From the NCBI GenBank assembly GCA_025358645.1, contig JANYIW010000083.1, forward strand, positions 1 to 48,605: a stretch of 48,605 nucleotides of DNA, read 5' to 3'. Positions 17,260 through 27,286 of the stretch are shown here, one piece after another. The DNA comes from Bacteroidales bacterium. GTDB taxonomy: Bacteria > Bacteroidota > Bacteroidia > Bacteroidales > VadinHA17. Under the pieces are notes generated by a model that saw only the letters and a list, made by a program, of their open reading frames with translations, was not told the origin of the DNA and did no database searches. Each line of letters opens with the position of its first letter. Position 1 is the stretch's first letter. The position numbers and the translations under genes are program-made.

Positions 17260-19014
17260 TTAACGATCGAGATCGGCCAAAACAAAATCCATTGCACCCA
17301 GGATTGCCAGCAGATCAGGTATTGTATATCCTTTAGTTATAAATGGCAACATTTGCATGTGAGGGAAGGAGGGCGTTCGTATTCTCGTACGGTAAGAGGA
17401 AGTGCTCCCATCACTTATAAGGTAATAACCATTACTGCCCTTGGCAGCCTCAATAGGTATCATTGCTTCCCCTGCAGGTATTACAGGACCCCATGAAACG
17501 CCCACAAAATGTGTTATAAGCGTTTCTATATCTATCATGGTTTTGTCTTTTCTCGGTGGGATTGCGAGAGGATGATCTGATTTGTAATGACCTGCTGGCA
17601 TGTTATTTACGCACTGTTGAATTATCCTAAGGCTCTGACGCATCTCCTCCATTCGTACAATGGCCCTGTCGTAACAGTCACCATTTTTCCCCAGAGGAAC
17701 ATCAAATTCAAATTTATCAATTCCGGAATAAGGTCGTTTCTTACGGTAATCCCAGTCAAAACCGGTAGCTCTGAGTCCGGAGCCGGTAATTCCCCATTCG
17801 ATCGCCTCCTTTGTGGTAAATACTCCGATACCAATTGTGCGAGCTTTTAATATTCTGTTTCTAAGAACAATATTATCAAATTCTTTAAGTCTCTTTGGAA
17901 AATAATTGAGAAACTCCTGCATCATCTTATCCCATCCCTCCGGCAGGTCGTGAGCAACGCCACCGATCCTGAACCACGATGGATGCATGCGTCCACCTGT
18001 GATTGCTGACACTATATCGAAGATCCTTTCCCTGTCGTTGAATGCATAGAATACAGGAGACATCTGACCCATATCCTGGGCAAATGTGCCAAGCCAGACT
18101 AAATGGCTGGCAATCCTGAACAGTTCGCTCATCATTATACGGATCACCTGTGCTCTGTCGGGAGGTTTAATGCCGGCTAATTTTTCAACAGAGAGAAGAT
18201 ATGCGAGATTATTCATAACACCGCTCAGATAATCAATCCGATCGGTATAGGGAATAAATGTATGCCATGATTGTCTTTCCCCCATTTTCTCAGCTCCACG
18301 ATGATGGAATCCTATATCAGGTATTATGTTTACAATATCTTCCCCGTTCAATTGAACTATAAGCCTTAACAAACCGTGTGTTCCCGGATGCTGAGGCCCG
18401 ATGTTCAGAAACATGAAATCGCTGTCTTCGCTTTTTGTGTCCAATCCATATTCTTCAGGATTAAACTTAAGATTTGCATCTTCTTCGTCTCTTAAAATAT
18501 CTGTAAGTACAAACGGATCCATTTCGGTAGCTCTTGCGTGATGATCTTTCCTTAATGGATGTCCCTTCCAGCTTTTTGGCATCAGAATCCTTGTCAGCCG
18601 TGGATGTCCGGTGAAGTTAATACCAAACATATCAAACACTTCCCGCTCATACCAATTTGCTGATTCCCATACAGTTGTTATGCTTGGAATATTTGTGTCT
18701 CCATTTGTCAGAGCCACCTTTATCCTGATATCCTGATTCCTATCAAACGAGGTAAGATGGTATACAATGGTAAAATCGCTGGCAGGCTGACCATCACGTT
18801 TAGTTCGTGTACGCTCATCTATACCAGTGAGATCATAAAGCATTTTAAAAGGCAGAGTGATTTCGTTTTTCAGATATTTCAGTACCTGAACCAGATCGTT
18901 CCTATTTATCCAAATTGTCGGAGTGCCATCTTTAGTCTGCTGTTGAGACAGAATAGTATGGTCACTAAATTCAGATCGCAGTTCAGAAATTATATCGTGA
19001 TCGTTATTACTCAT
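17260..19014 (-). CDS. nuoCD: NADH-quinone oxidoreductase fused subunit C/D
   Basis: At 584 residues this is a natural fusion of NuoC (about residues 1-190, with [20 protein letters not shown]) and NuoD (from about 200, opening with [15 protein letters not shown]). The NuoD half includes [20 protein letters not shown] and ends in [10 protein letters not shown], the conserved C-terminus by the quinone pocket. It forms the connecting module near cluster N2. The fusion is like that of E. coli and other lineages. It starts 27 nt after nuoB. Confidence 0.95.
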   Translation of the reverse strand: MSNNDHDIISELRSEFSDHTILSQQQTKDGTPTIWINRNDLVQVLKYLKNEITLPFKMLYDLTGIDERTRTKRDGQPASDFTIVYHLTSFDRNQDIRIKVALTNGDTNIPSITTVWESANWYEREVFDMFGINFTGHPRLTRILMPKSWKGHPLRKDHHARATEMDPFVLTDILRDEEDANLKFNPEEYGLDTKSEDSDFMFLNIGPQHPGTHGLLRLIVQLNGEDIVNIIPDIGFHHRGAEKMGERQSWHTFIPYTDRIDYLSGVMNNLAYLLSVEKLAGIKPPDRAQVIRIMMSELFRIASHLVWLGTFAQDMGQMSPVFYAFNDRERIFDIVSAITGGRMHPSWFRIGGVAHDLPEGWDKMMQEFLNYFPKRLKEFDNIVLRNRILKARTIGIGVFTTKEAIEWGITGSGLRATGFDWDYRKKRPYSGIDKFEFDVPLGKNGDCYDRAIVRMEEMRQSLRIIQQCVNNMPAGHYKSDHPLAIPPRKDKTMIDIETLITHFVGVSWGPVIPAGEAMIPIEAAKGSNGYYLISDGSTSSYRTRIRTPSFPHMQMLPFITKGYTIPDLLAILGAMDFVLADLDR

Positions 19015-19041
19015 ATAAATTTTGACATTCGTAACCTGATG

Positions 19042-19662
19042 TTAAATTTCGTTCATCGGCCTTATGATACCCATTTTTGAACGTTCTTCCATTTTTTTAT
19101 CGCGCATCGAGGCCTTATCAGCTTTATGAATTCCCTGTGGTCCGATAACCCAACTGAAGGGACGTTGTTCTTTCCCTATTGATTCCCTAAGTAACAAAAG
19201 CCCTTCAAGAAACGCATCGGGACGCGGAGGGCAACCGGAAACATATACATCGACAGGCAAGAACTTATCAACACCCTGCACAACGCTATAAATATCATAC
19301 ATCCCACCCGAATTTGCACAAGATCCCATCGAAATGACCCACTTAGGAGCCATCATCTGTTCATACAACCTTTGTATTATGGGTGCCATCTTAAGAAACA
19401 CAGTGCCGGCAACAATCATCACATCTGCTTCCCGGGGTGTACCACGGATCACTTCTCCGCCAAATCTTGCAAGATCATACCGGCTTGTGAGTGCTGTGGC
19501 CATTTCTACAAAGCAACATGATAATCCAAAACCAAAAGGCCAGAGGGAATTTTTTCTTCCCCAGGAAATCATATCATCAAGTTTGCCAAGCAATACTGAT
19601 CTGCCAATATCATCGGTATTGTCCTTTCCGGGTACTGAATATTTGTCATTGGCTTTTATCAT
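19042..19662 (-). CDS. nuoB: NADH-quinone oxidoreductase subunit B (cluster N2)
   Basis: The 206-residue subunit holds the terminal 4Fe-4S cluster N2, which reduces quinone. Ligands are visible in [11 protein letters not shown] (the tandem Cys pair), [13 protein letters not shown] and [35 protein letters not shown] is the conserved region facing NuoD. Its ATG overlaps the nuoA stop by four bases. The C-terminal 40 residues are charged and variable. Confidence 0.95.
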   Translation of the reverse strand: MIKANDKYSVPGKDNTDDIGRSVLLGKLDDMISWGRKNSLWPFGFGLSCCFVEMATALTSRYDLARFGGEVIRGTPREADVMIVAGTVFLKMAPIIQRLYEQMMAPKWVISMGSCANSGGMYDIYSVVQGVDKFLPVDVYVSGCPPRPDAFLEGLLLLRESIGKEQRPFSWVIGPQGIHKADKASMRDKKMEERSKMGIIRPMNEI

Positions 19663-20081
19663 TGGAGTTCATCATTAATCTTGTTTTTATACTTAAGTAT
19701 TCTCTTCCCATTTGGCCCAAAGTCCAGAGCTCCAATGCTTAGTTCATAGACCAACAGTACGACCAGTAATCCTATGAATATCAATATTCCTATATAACCG
19801 GCAAGTCCAAGTTCACGAAATGATACGGCCCACAGCATAATAAAAGCAGCATCAAGATCGAAAATGACGAAGAACATAGCTATAATATAAAAACCGGAAG
19901 AAAATCGTAGCCTTGCATCACCAGTCGGGGGTATTCCCGATTCATAAGGTTCATCCGTGGTCTTCTCCTTATGCCGCTCTCCCAGCACCCAGGAAAGACC
20001 TATCATTATTCCAATAAGGGAAATTACAATAAACGCGAAAACTATAAAAGGCCAGAAAGTAATATCTTGTACCAACAGCAT
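19659..20081 (-). CDS. nuoA: NADH-quinone oxidoreductase subunit A
   Basis: The 140-residue membrane subunit is the first gene of the operon. It has three predicted helices, the conserved [20 protein letters not shown] loop (YECG-P-G-A in relatives) and [19 protein letters not shown] with the membrane acidic residues. A TAnnTTTG-type -7 box lies only five bases upstream of the ATG, so the mRNA is probably leaderless or nearly so. The C-terminus overlaps nuoB. Confidence 0.93.
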   Translation of the reverse strand: MLLVQDITFWPFIVFAFIVISLIGIMIGLSWVLGERHKEKTTDEPYESGIPPTGDARLRFSSGFYIIAMFFVIFDLDAAFIMLWAVSFRELGLAGYIGILIFIGLLVVLLVYELSIGALDFGPNGKRILKYKNKINDELQ

Positions 20082-20085
20082 AATA

Positions 20086-20093
20086 CAAATATA
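20086..20093 (-). promoter_or_regulatory. Candidate nuo operon -7 promoter box
   Basis: TATATTTG on the minus strand matches the Bacteroidota TAnnTTTG -7 consensus. A GTG lies 20 bases further upstream, one base from the TTG -33 element. With only TATT between the box and the nuoA ATG, transcription would begin at or next to the start codon. Confidence 0.5.
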
Positions 20094-20382
20094 ACAATAA
20101 ACAGATTTTATTTCACCTATCAGGAATTAAATCGAAAATTAAGAAAAAATGTCAGGTATATTTGAAAAAATCATAAAATAAAGAAAGGAAAACTCAAAAC
20201 AATTTCTTCTTTTTATCTTCTGTAATATGACTCTTTCTGATATTTAATAATCAATCCTGACAATGAACAATGAAAGTTGTAAAATTGTTTATATGCATAA
20301 CTACTCAAGAATTGTTTTAGGGTTAATTAAAAATAATAATAAAAAGATTACGCAACAGAACCTCATTAACTCTGATAATTTT

Positions 20383-20751
20383 ATGAAAGACAATACTAAT
20401 AAAACTAAGATTAATCTCCGGAAAAAAGATGACCCGGATAAAAATAATCCACAAGGTTACCCTTTATATCCTCCAGGTGAAGATATTTACGGAAAATTAC
20501 AAAAAGACAGAACAATTAATCCGGAAGATCCGTTCAATGTCAAAGAACCTGCTGACAATTATAAAACAGGAAAAAATAATGAGAAGGATTTTGACGACGA
20601 TGTTACCGGAAGCGACCTGGATATTCCAGGTTCAGAAGTTGAGGACGAGTTGGAAATAATAGGAAGTGAGGATGAAGAGAATAACTATTACAGTTTAGGA
20701 GGCGATGATCATAACGATCTTGAAGAGGATTATCTAGAATTGGAAGATTAA
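20383..20751 (+). CDS. Acidic conserved protein of unknown function
   Basis: I start this at 20383 (MKDNTNKTKINLRKKDD), giving 122 residues; the ORF-track start at 20263 adds 40 residues of less ordered sequence. The protein has a basic N-terminus, a Pro-rich patch YPLYPPGEDIYGK, and a very acidic C-terminal half with SDLDIPGSEVEDELE and EDEENNYYSLGGDDHNDLEE. I remember similar acidic DIPGSE...EDEENNYYSLGGD tails in unnamed Bacteroidota proteins, but know no function. It has no signal peptide or membrane segment and is probably disordered and cytoplasmic. It is divergent from nuoA and convergent with kup. Confidence 0.65.
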   Translation: MKDNTNKTKINLRKKDDPDKNNPQGYPLYPPGEDIYGKLQKDRTINPEDPFNVKEPADNYKTGKNNEKDFDDDVTGSDLDIPGSEVEDELEIIGSEDEENNYYSLGGDDHNDLEEDYLELED

Positions 20752-20824
20752 TATCACACATACGAATAAACTTCAAACAATTAAAGACTAAACGAATTGA
20801 CTGACAGAGATAAATGATAAAGAT

Positions 20825-22786
20825 TTAATTATTTTTTATCCGGCTGATTCTTGTCTTAACAGGTTGATCAATAGTAATAGGAACCTTTTCTTCAATAGTG
20901 TTTGCAGAATCGAGTTGCAATGCTTTTACATCGGAAATACACAGAAGCCTCGACAGGCTATGAAGAGCCAGCGTGATATTTTCCATGGCGGAAAGTTTAT
21001 AGTCATTCGGCATTATTCTGTCGATGAGAATATATTTAAAATCGGCAGGCATAGAATGCTTTTTAAGTGAGTCGAAAGTACTCTCAAGTTTTATTTCTCC
21101 TGCTGCTATCATATCTTCAAGTACTTCTTTGAAATAGAGATTGATTTTGGGTTCGACCTTAAATCCAATATGAAAATCCACTCGTATCAGAACTCCGGGT
21201 ATAATCTGGTTAACCTGGTAATCAATCCTGTCTGGCTCGTCGATCCTGTCCACATGCAATAACCAGTAAGTATCTGCGCGTTTGGGTTGCTTCTGGAAAA
21301 TAGAATAAATCACCTTTGATTCAACCTGATCAAGCCTGTTTGCTTTAATTATGTATACCAGGTTGGTTGCTGTTTTAGGAACAGAATTATCATTGGATAA
21401 GTCCTTAAACAGGTCAATATATTTGTAAAGGTCAGTAAAAGTTACATACCTGTTTTTCAACTTTCGTCCGAAATACCATCCAAACATAATAATGAAATAG
21501 AGAGATGCCAGCAATAAGGTGAACCAGCCTCCGTATTTGAATTTGTGAAGGTTGGCAATTAAAAAACTTCCTTCAATTGTAAGATATACTGTCAGCATCA
21601 ATAAAACCAGCCTGTGGTTCCATCCGCTTTGATAGGAATAATATGACAGCAATAAAGTTGTCATTATCATGGTAATTGTGATCGCCAACCCATAAGCAGC
21701 TTCCATGTTTGATGACTCTTTAAAGAAGAATACTACAAGGCTGCAGGTGATCCAAAGGAACCAGTTAACAAATGGGAGATAGACTTGTCCCCGTATAAAA
21801 GTAGGGTGTAATATTCTGATTTTGGGCCAGAAATTAAGGGAAACAGCTTCACTGAGAAGTGTATACGATCCGCTTATTAATGCCTGACTGGCAATTATGG
21901 CTGCAGCTGTAGATATTAATATCCCGGGTAAGAGGAACCACTTTGGCATAATTGAGTAAAACGGATTTATATCACCTCCTGAAACATCATTCATCATAAC
22001 CCATGCTCCCTGTCCAAAATAGTTCAATAACAGGGTGATCTTTACAAAGATCCAGGATACTCTTATATTTGCCCTTCCACAGTGACCAAGATCGGAGTAA
22101 AGTGCCTCCGCTCCCGTAGTACAGAGAAAAACAGCTCCCAGAAGGATAAATCCGCCGGGATACTCTCTCAGAAACCTGACTGCAAACGCTGGATTGATGG
22201 CTCGTAAAATGTCGGGATAATGCATAAGTTGAGAAAATCCAAACACCCCTAGCATCGTAAACCAGACAACCATTATCGGACCGAAAGAACCTCCGACAAA
22301 ATTAGTACCAAATTGCTGAATAAAAAACAATGCTCCAAAAATGATCAGAACAATTGGAATTACCGGAATGTCGGGATTAAAAAGCCTCAATCCCTCAATT
22401 GCCGATGTAACTGTAATTGAAGGCGTTATAACTCCATCTGCAAGTAATGCAGCACCCCCGGCCATAGTAAGAAGGGCTGCCCATCCTGATTTTTTCCTGA
22501 TCAGGGCAAAAAGTGCAAAAATGCCTCCTTCTCCATTATTATCAGCCCGCAGAGTAATAAGGATATATTTAACTGTTGTCTGAAGTGTAAGCGTCCAGAA
22601 TATACAGGATAAAGATCCATATATTAATAGTTCATTGATATTGCTTCTCCCTGCCAGAAGAATCGCCCTCATTGTATAAAGAGGGCTGGTCCCTAAATCA
22701 CCATAGACTACTCCAAGGGTGATGATCAGACCTGCAAATGATAACTTTTTAATGTCAAGATGATGTTCTTTACCTCTCATAATCAT
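20825..22786 (-). CDS. kup: Kup-type potassium uptake protein
   Basis: The protein imports K+ with protons (KUP/HAK/KT family). The N-terminus carries the signature LGVVYGDLGTSPLYT, then ADNNGEGGIFALFALI and GAALLADGVITPSITVTSAI. About 12 membrane segments run to about residue 430, followed by a cytoplasmic C-terminal domain of roughly 200 residues. I place the start at 22786 (MIMRGKEHHLDIKKL), since the ORF-track start at 22906 overlaps the upstream DUF3810 gene by 77 nt and adds a non-family extension. ATG codons at 22795 and 22780 are equally possible. It probably forms an operon with DUF3810. Confidence 0.92.
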   Translation of the reverse strand: MIMRGKEHHLDIKKLSFAGLIITLGVVYGDLGTSPLYTMRAILLAGRSNINELLIYGSLSCIFWTLTLQTTVKYILITLRADNNGEGGIFALFALIRKKSGWAALLTMAGGAALLADGVITPSITVTSAIEGLRLFNPDIPVIPIVLIIFGALFFIQQFGTNFVGGSFGPIMVVWFTMLGVFGFSQLMHYPDILRAINPAFAVRFLREYPGGFILLGAVFLCTTGAEALYSDLGHCGRANIRVSWIFVKITLLLNYFGQGAWVMMNDVSGGDINPFYSIMPKWFLLPGILISTAAAIIASQALISGSYTLLSEAVSLNFWPKIRILHPTFIRGQVYLPFVNWFLWITCSLVVFFFKESSNMEAAYGLAITITMIMTTLLLSYYSYQSGWNHRLVLLMLTVYLTIEGSFLIANLHKFKYGGWFTLLLASLYFIIMFGWYFGRKLKNRYVTFTDLYKYIDLFKDLSNDNSVPKTATNLVYIIKANRLDQVESKVIYSIFQKQPKRADTYWLLHVDRIDEPDRIDYQVNQIIPGVLIRVDFHIGFKVEPKINLYFKEVLEDMIAAGEIKLESTFDSLKKHSMPADFKYILIDRIMPNDYKLSAMENITLALHSLSRLLCISDVKALQLDSANTIEEKVPITIDQPVKTRISRIKNN

Positions 22787-22829
22787 ACCCTGCATGTTTA
22801 ACAGGATTTCTAAAATAAAGCGGGCAAAG

Positions 22830-23918
22830 TTAATAAATTTTCGAATTATAATACCAGGTAATAACCAGAGAAACGACCTGATTATAATTCTTAATCCCTT
22901 TGTCAATATTATTAGCTTTCAAATAACTATCGTTCACCGTGGATTGCATCTTTGAAAGAATTTTACTTTGAAGACCCGGGTAATACTTCTGCCTGAATCG
23001 TAAATCCCGCAAGACCCTCGTATCAATTTTATTCAAATAGTCACGATAATCCTTCATCTGAGTTGCATCCCTGAGAAAATATACCAGCAAAGACAGGTAT
23101 CCGGAATATTCCAGGCGCTTGTCTCCCGATTTTACACAAATTATATACGCAACAAGATTGGCCTCAGCTTCACTGGTAATTCCAAACTGGTGTCCTTTCT
23201 CATGAGCAAGCACGTAAGGATAATCCAGAGGAAGCAGATAATAATTCAAATGAATCTCATTGAAAAATGGTCCAAAATAACCGCTTACTCCTAATTTTGA
23301 ATAAATAGAACTTAGGAGCATTATTTTGGGACAACGGGTGCCATTTGGATAATTAATCCCTAATTCAAGGCTGTTTTTGCGGTAGGACTCCTCAACAAGC
23401 ATATCAATTGTTGAGTAATCTGCAGATGAAATAGGAATGTAATTGTAATTCGTATGTATAATTATTGAATCGAGGATCGACCGAAAAATCATTTCATCAG
23501 TTTTCGGGTTCTCCCAGCCAATCCGTTTTTCAATCTTTGGTCTGAAATAATTATAACCCCAGGCTATGTAGAAAAATGAATAAAGTAATGCCAGTAACTG
23601 TGCGGTTCGCAAAATATACCTGCCAAACTTCATTTTTCTGAACACAACCAAAAATAATCCACTAATTACCAACCATATAATCAATATCCAGAAGATATCC
23701 CACACTGAAAAAGGATATAATTTGCTAAAAGACGAGAATAAATTTGCAATAAAAGGATAGATCCCTCTCGAAAAATAATGCTCGACCAATTCACTGTTTC
23801 TGATAGCAAATTTAGTACTTAGAAAAACTAACACTGCAAGAAAGAAAGGCCACGAAAAGAGAATAATCTTTTTGACAATTCCACTCCATTTGTATTTACC
23901 AAAAATATCCATTCGCAT
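22830..23918 (-). CDS. DUF3810 membrane protein with HExxH motif
   Basis: The 362-residue protein has three N-terminal membrane segments (about residues 15-35, 50-75 and 85-120) and a large soluble domain. YVLAHEKGHQFGITSEAEAN contains HEKGH, a zinc-metallopeptidase-like HExxH, followed by EAEAN, where the second Glu could be the third ligand. DUF3810 is a Bacteroidota family; peptidase activity is inferred from the motif only. It has a second possible start at 23912. It lies just upstream of kup on the same strand. Confidence 0.82.
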   Translation of the reverse strand: MRMDIFGKYKWSGIVKKIILFSWPFFLAVLVFLSTKFAIRNSELVEHYFSRGIYPFIANLFSSFSKLYPFSVWDIFWILIIWLVISGLFLVVFRKMKFGRYILRTAQLLALLYSFFYIAWGYNYFRPKIEKRIGWENPKTDEMIFRSILDSIIIHTNYNYIPISSADYSTIDMLVEESYRKNSLELGINYPNGTRCPKIMLLSSIYSKLGVSGYFGPFFNEIHLNYYLLPLDYPYVLAHEKGHQFGITSEAEANLVAYIICVKSGDKRLEYSGYLSLLVYFLRDATQMKDYRDYLNKIDTRVLRDLRFRQKYYPGLQSKILSKMQSTVNDSYLKANNIDKGIKNYNQVVSLVITWYYNSKIY

Positions 23919-23985
23919 TATTTATATAAACAGAAGAAAGATAAGGTATATTTGACATAGTTTACAACACATCAGAGTTTAAAGG

Positions 23986-23993
23986 TATCTTTG
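23986..23993 (+). promoter_or_regulatory. Candidate -7 box for the capA-like gene
   Basis: TATCTTTG matches TAnnTTTG and lies 63 nt before the ATG at 24057. A second match, TATATTTG, lies at 23947-23954. Neither has a clear TTG at the expected -33 position. Confidence 0.35.
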
Positions 23994-24056
23994 AAGTAAC
24001 CAATATCAATTCCGGAGCTATAACCTGATAATTAATAATCTGATAATTGAGGACAC

Positions 24057-25211
24057 ATGAACCGAATAACTTTTAATCTCAGATCTGTACTATTTTTGTT
24101 TCTTTGTTTTTCTGTCTTTATTCCGGCGAAAAGCCAGAGTCAGCTATCTACAGACAATAAATTTTCTTTGCTTTTTATAGGTGATATAATGGGCCATGAT
24201 GAACAGATCTGGTCGGCAGAGAACAGGGAGAACCATTTATATAACTATGATGATGTGTTCAAATACATAAAGCCTGTCATTTCTGAAGCTGATATAGTAA
24301 TTGCTAATTTTGAAGTAACACTTGATGGTCAGCCTTATATGGGGTATCCACAATTCAGTTCACCGGCTGATCTTGCAGTTGCCTGTAAGAATGCCGGCAT
24401 TGAGTACCTCGTCAATGCAAATAATCACGCGGCAGACAGGAGAAAGAGAGGAATTATAAATACAATAAATAAACTCGACAGTATAGGAATTCCCCACACA
24501 GGTACCTTTCTGAATTTATCGTGCCGTGATAGTCTCACCCCATTAATGATTCACAAAAACGGTACTTCAATTGCCCTGCTCAATTATACTTTTAGTACCA
24601 ACGGGATAAAAGTCCCTGAACCGGTAATCGTCAATATGCTGGATAAAGAGATAATTACCGATGATGTTAATAAAGCGAAAAATAAGAAGGCAGATATCAT
24701 TATCCTGTTTTTGCACTGGGGAACAGAGTATGATACAATTCCATCAAAAAGCCAGACTGATCTTGCAGAATATTTCCAATCAATTGGTGTTGACATGGTA
24801 ATAGGTTCTCATCCGCATGTTCTTCAGAAAATGCTCCTGACCAAAAATATTACTACCGGCAATCAGGATGTAGTGGTTTACTCTCTGGGTAATTTTGTAT
24901 CGAACCAGAGAAAACCAAAAACTGATGGAGGATCAATGGTAAGAGTTGACCTAACAAAAAATGGTGATAAATACAGAATTTCAAATGCAGGTTTTTACCT
25001 TACATGGGTTTATACTCCAATCGAGAAATACAGAAAAAAATTCTTTATCCTTCCCTGCTCTGAGTTTGAAAACAAACCTGACTTCTTTGACAAACCTGAT
25101 GCATTTCTGCACATGAAAAAATTTATCAGTGATTCGAGGGAACTTCTTTATAAGCAAAACATCAATGTTAATGAGTATATTTTTAACGGAACTTCATGGT
25201 TATTAAAGTAA
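24057..25211 (+). CDS. CapA-like (PGA_cap) metallophosphatase family protein
   Basis: The 384-residue protein has a signal peptide (LFLFLCFSVFIPAKSQ) and a calcineurin-like fold as in poly-gamma-glutamate CapA. Metal-site motifs are LLFIGDIMGHDEQ, VIANFEVTL, NANNHAADR, FLHWGTEYD and GSHPHVLQ, followed by YSLGNFVSNQRKP. It probably acts in the periplasm on an unknown phosphoester or capsule-related substrate. No capBC genes are nearby, so a role in poly-glutamate export is not supported. It is divergent from DUF3810. Confidence 0.85.
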   Translation: MNRITFNLRSVLFLFLCFSVFIPAKSQSQLSTDNKFSLLFIGDIMGHDEQIWSAENRENHLYNYDDVFKYIKPVISEADIVIANFEVTLDGQPYMGYPQFSSPADLAVACKNAGIEYLVNANNHAADRRKRGIINTINKLDSIGIPHTGTFLNLSCRDSLTPLMIHKNGTSIALLNYTFSTNGIKVPEPVIVNMLDKEIITDDVNKAKNKKADIIILFLHWGTEYDTIPSKSQTDLAEYFQSIGVDMVIGSHPHVLQKMLLTKNITTGNQDVVVYSLGNFVSNQRKPKTDGGSMVRVDLTKNGDKYRISNAGFYLTWVYTPIEKYRKKFFILPCSEFENKPDFFDKPDAFLHMKKFISDSRELLYKQNINVNEYIFNGTSWLLK

Positions 25212-25230
25212 CCATTGAAAACCTTATCGA

Positions 25231-25247
25231 TTTAGCGTCTTCGTGGC
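25231..25247 (-). repeat. Dispersed GCCACGAAGACGC-type short repeat
   Basis: The reverse complement GCCACGAAGACGCTAAA matches the 1241-1257 repeat at 13 of 17 positions. It lies just after the capA-like stop codon. Confidence 0.45.
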
Positions 25248-25283
25248 TAAAAGTCAACCTTTCGTGAATTTACTTTAAATTAC

Positions 25284-25291
25284 TAGCTTTG
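25284..25291 (+). promoter_or_regulatory. Candidate -7 promoter box for DUF4290-murA
   Basis: TAGCTTTG, followed by CAG, matches TAnnTTTG. It overlaps the TTG at which the ORF track starts the next gene, so that start cannot be used if this box is real; the first ATG at 25304 lies 12 nt downstream. The -33 region (TTCG) is weak. Confidence 0.45.
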
Positions 25292-25303
25292 CAGAAAATA
25301 AAT

Positions 25304-25957
25304 ATGCCCATAATGATATACGATTATAATACGCAGAGGAAAAGAATGGCCTTGCCTGAATATGGAAGGAATGTTCAGAAAATGGTCGATCATATTAAGA
25401 CCATTGAAGACAGGGTTGAGAGAAACCGTGCTGCAAAGACCATAATTTCGATAATGGGTAACCTTAATCCTCATCTTCGCGATGTTGGCGATTTTAAACA
25501 TAAATTATGGGATCATCTGGCACTGATTGCAAGCTTTGAACTGGATATTGATTCACCCTATCCTGTTCCTGAACCGTCGAAATTCGTTGAAAAGCCACAA
25601 CAAGTGCCCTATAAGAAGGGAAGTATAAGATTTCTACACTATGGTCGTATTATCGAACTAATGATTAATGCTGCCTGCGAACTGGAAGAAGGAAAGGAAA
25701 AAGAATACTTTACTACTCTGATTGTCAATCAGATGAAAAAATCATATATTATCTGGAACAGAGGCCAGGTAGCTGATGAGGTGATAATAAAAGACATGAA
25801 ATTATTATCCAAAGGTAAATTGTTAATGACTGAGGGGGTTAGAATTCTTGAAGTCAGAGAACTGATTCCACCAGTTAAAAGAAAACCAATTGGGAAACCT
25901 CACGGGAAACAGCAGAATAAACAATTCGTTAAGAAAAAAGGACACATCAGACATTAA
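25304..25957 (+). CDS. DUF4290 protein upstream of murA
   Basis: This 217-residue cytoplasmic protein matches the DUF4290 family: YNTQRKRMALPEYGRNVQKM near the N-terminus, then DFKHKLWDHLALIASFELDI and HYGRIIELMINAACELEEGK. The C-terminal 25 residues are Lys/Gln-rich and probably disordered. I prefer ATG 25304 (or 25313) over the ORF-track TTG start at 25289. Its stop codon shares one base with the murA ATG, which indicates translational coupling. The function is unknown; its fixed place before murA suggests a link to cell-wall synthesis, which is inference. Confidence 0.85.
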   Translation: MPIMIYDYNTQRKRMALPEYGRNVQKMVDHIKTIEDRVERNRAAKTIISIMGNLNPHLRDVGDFKHKLWDHLALIASFELDIDSPYPVPEPSKFVEKPQQVPYKKGSIRFLHYGRIIELMINAACELEEGKEKEYFTTLIVNQMKKSYIIWNRGQVADEVIIKDMKLLSKGKLLMTEGVRILEVRELIPPVKRKPIGKPHGKQQNKQFVKKKGHIRH

Positions 25958-27264
25958 TGGGCACTTTTATTGTTCATGGAGGTAAACCGCTTAAGGGAGA
26001 AATAACGCCTCAGGGAGCCAAAAATGAAGCTTTGCAGGTAATATGTGCAACTCTGCTAACTTCAGAAAAAGTTACAATCAGGAACATTCCTGATATAAGC
26101 GATGTAAATATGCTGATTGAACTGATCAGCTGCATGGGCGTTAAGGTAACAAGAGAATCTGAATCAGTAACAAGTTTTGAAGCAGTAGATGTTGATCTTG
26201 ACTATCTCCAGACAAGTGCATTCAGGGTACAGAGCTCAAGTTTAAGGGGTTCCATAATGATAGTTGGTCCGCTACTGGCCAGATTTGGTAAAGCTTTTAT
26301 ACCTAAACCAGGAGGAGATAAAATCGGACGACGCAGAGTCGATACGCATTTTACCGGTTTCCAGAAGCTCGGAGCAAAGTTTGAATTTGATTCCAAAGAT
26401 CCGTATTTTAAAGTTGAAGCCCCATCATTAACAGGTACCTACATGCACCTCGATGAGGCTTCAGTTACCGGTACTGCCAATATTATAATGGCAGCAGTTC
26501 TGGCTAAAGGCCGTACTACAATATACAATGCAGCCTGTGAACCTTACGTTCAACAACTCTGCAGGATGCTGGTTTCAATGGGAGCAAAGATCGAAGGGAT
26601 TAGTTCCAATCTCCTTTATATTGATGGAGTAAAAGATCTGAGTGGATGTAACCATACGATCCTGCCGGATATGATTGAAATAGGATCATTCATAGGCATG
26701 GCGGCTATTACAGAATCAGAGATTACAATTAAAAACACTTCCTTCGAAAATCTTGGAATTATACCGGACTCCTTCAGACGTCTTGGAATAATTATCGAGA
26801 GAAGAGGCGATGATATCTTTATCCCAAGTCAAAAACATTACGAAATAGAAACTTTTATTGATGGATCAATAATGACCATTTCTGATGCTATCTGGCCTGG
26901 ACTGACTCCCGATTTAATTAGTGTGTTCCTTGTAACTGCAACTCAGGCAAAAGGCGCTGTCCTTATACACCAGAAAATGTTCGAAAGCCGTCTCTTCTTT
27001 GTAGATAAACTGATTGACATGGGAGCTCAGATTATTCTTTGCGATCCCCACAGAGCTACTGTAATTGGTCAGGATAAGATGATACGGTTAAAAGGTACAG
27101 TTATGTCGTCACCTGATATCAGGGCGGGTGTAGCTCTGTTGATTGCTGCTCTTTCTGCTGACGGCAAAAGTGTTATTCATAATATCGAACAAATCGACCG
27201 TGGTTATCAGAATATTGATAAACGGCTGAATGCACTCGGTGCGGATATTACCAGATTACCATAA
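25957..27264 (+). CDS. murA: UDP-N-acetylglucosamine 1-carboxyvinyltransferase, Cys-to-Asp type
   Basis: The 435-residue enzyme catalyses the first committed step of peptidoglycan synthesis, moving enolpyruvate from PEP to UDP-GlcNAc. Start (HGGKPLKGEITPQGAKNEAL) and length fit the family. The loop that in E. coli reads GGCTIGARPVD is here GGDKIGRRRVD, so the fosfomycin-binding Cys is replaced by Asp121. Asp at this position is known to keep activity and give fosfomycin resistance in other MurA proteins. PDMIEIGSFIGMAA and SPDIRAGVALLIAAL are conserved C-terminal stretches. Confidence 0.94.
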   Translation: MGTFIVHGGKPLKGEITPQGAKNEALQVICATLLTSEKVTIRNIPDISDVNMLIELISCMGVKVTRESESVTSFEAVDVDLDYLQTSAFRVQSSSLRGSIMIVGPLLARFGKAFIPKPGGDKIGRRRVDTHFTGFQKLGAKFEFDSKDPYFKVEAPSLTGTYMHLDEASVTGTANIIMAAVLAKGRTTIYNAACEPYVQQLCRMLVSMGAKIEGISSNLLYIDGVKDLSGCNHTILPDMIEIGSFIGMAAITESEITIKNTSFENLGIIPDSFRRLGIIIERRGDDIFIPSQKHYEIETFIDGSIMTISDAIWPGLTPDLISVFLVTATQAKGAVLIHQKMFESRLFFVDKLIDMGAQIILCDPHRATVIGQDKMIRLKGTVMSSPDIRAGVALLIAALSADGKSVIHNIEQIDRGYQNIDKRLNALGADITRLP

Positions 27265-27286
27265 CTTCCTGTCAGGTAATTAGGTC

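Noticed and set aside
24057-25211. Poly-gamma-glutamate capsule synthesis locus
   Set aside because: The gene belongs to the CapA-like family but no capB or capC homologue is near, so no capsule locus is claimed.
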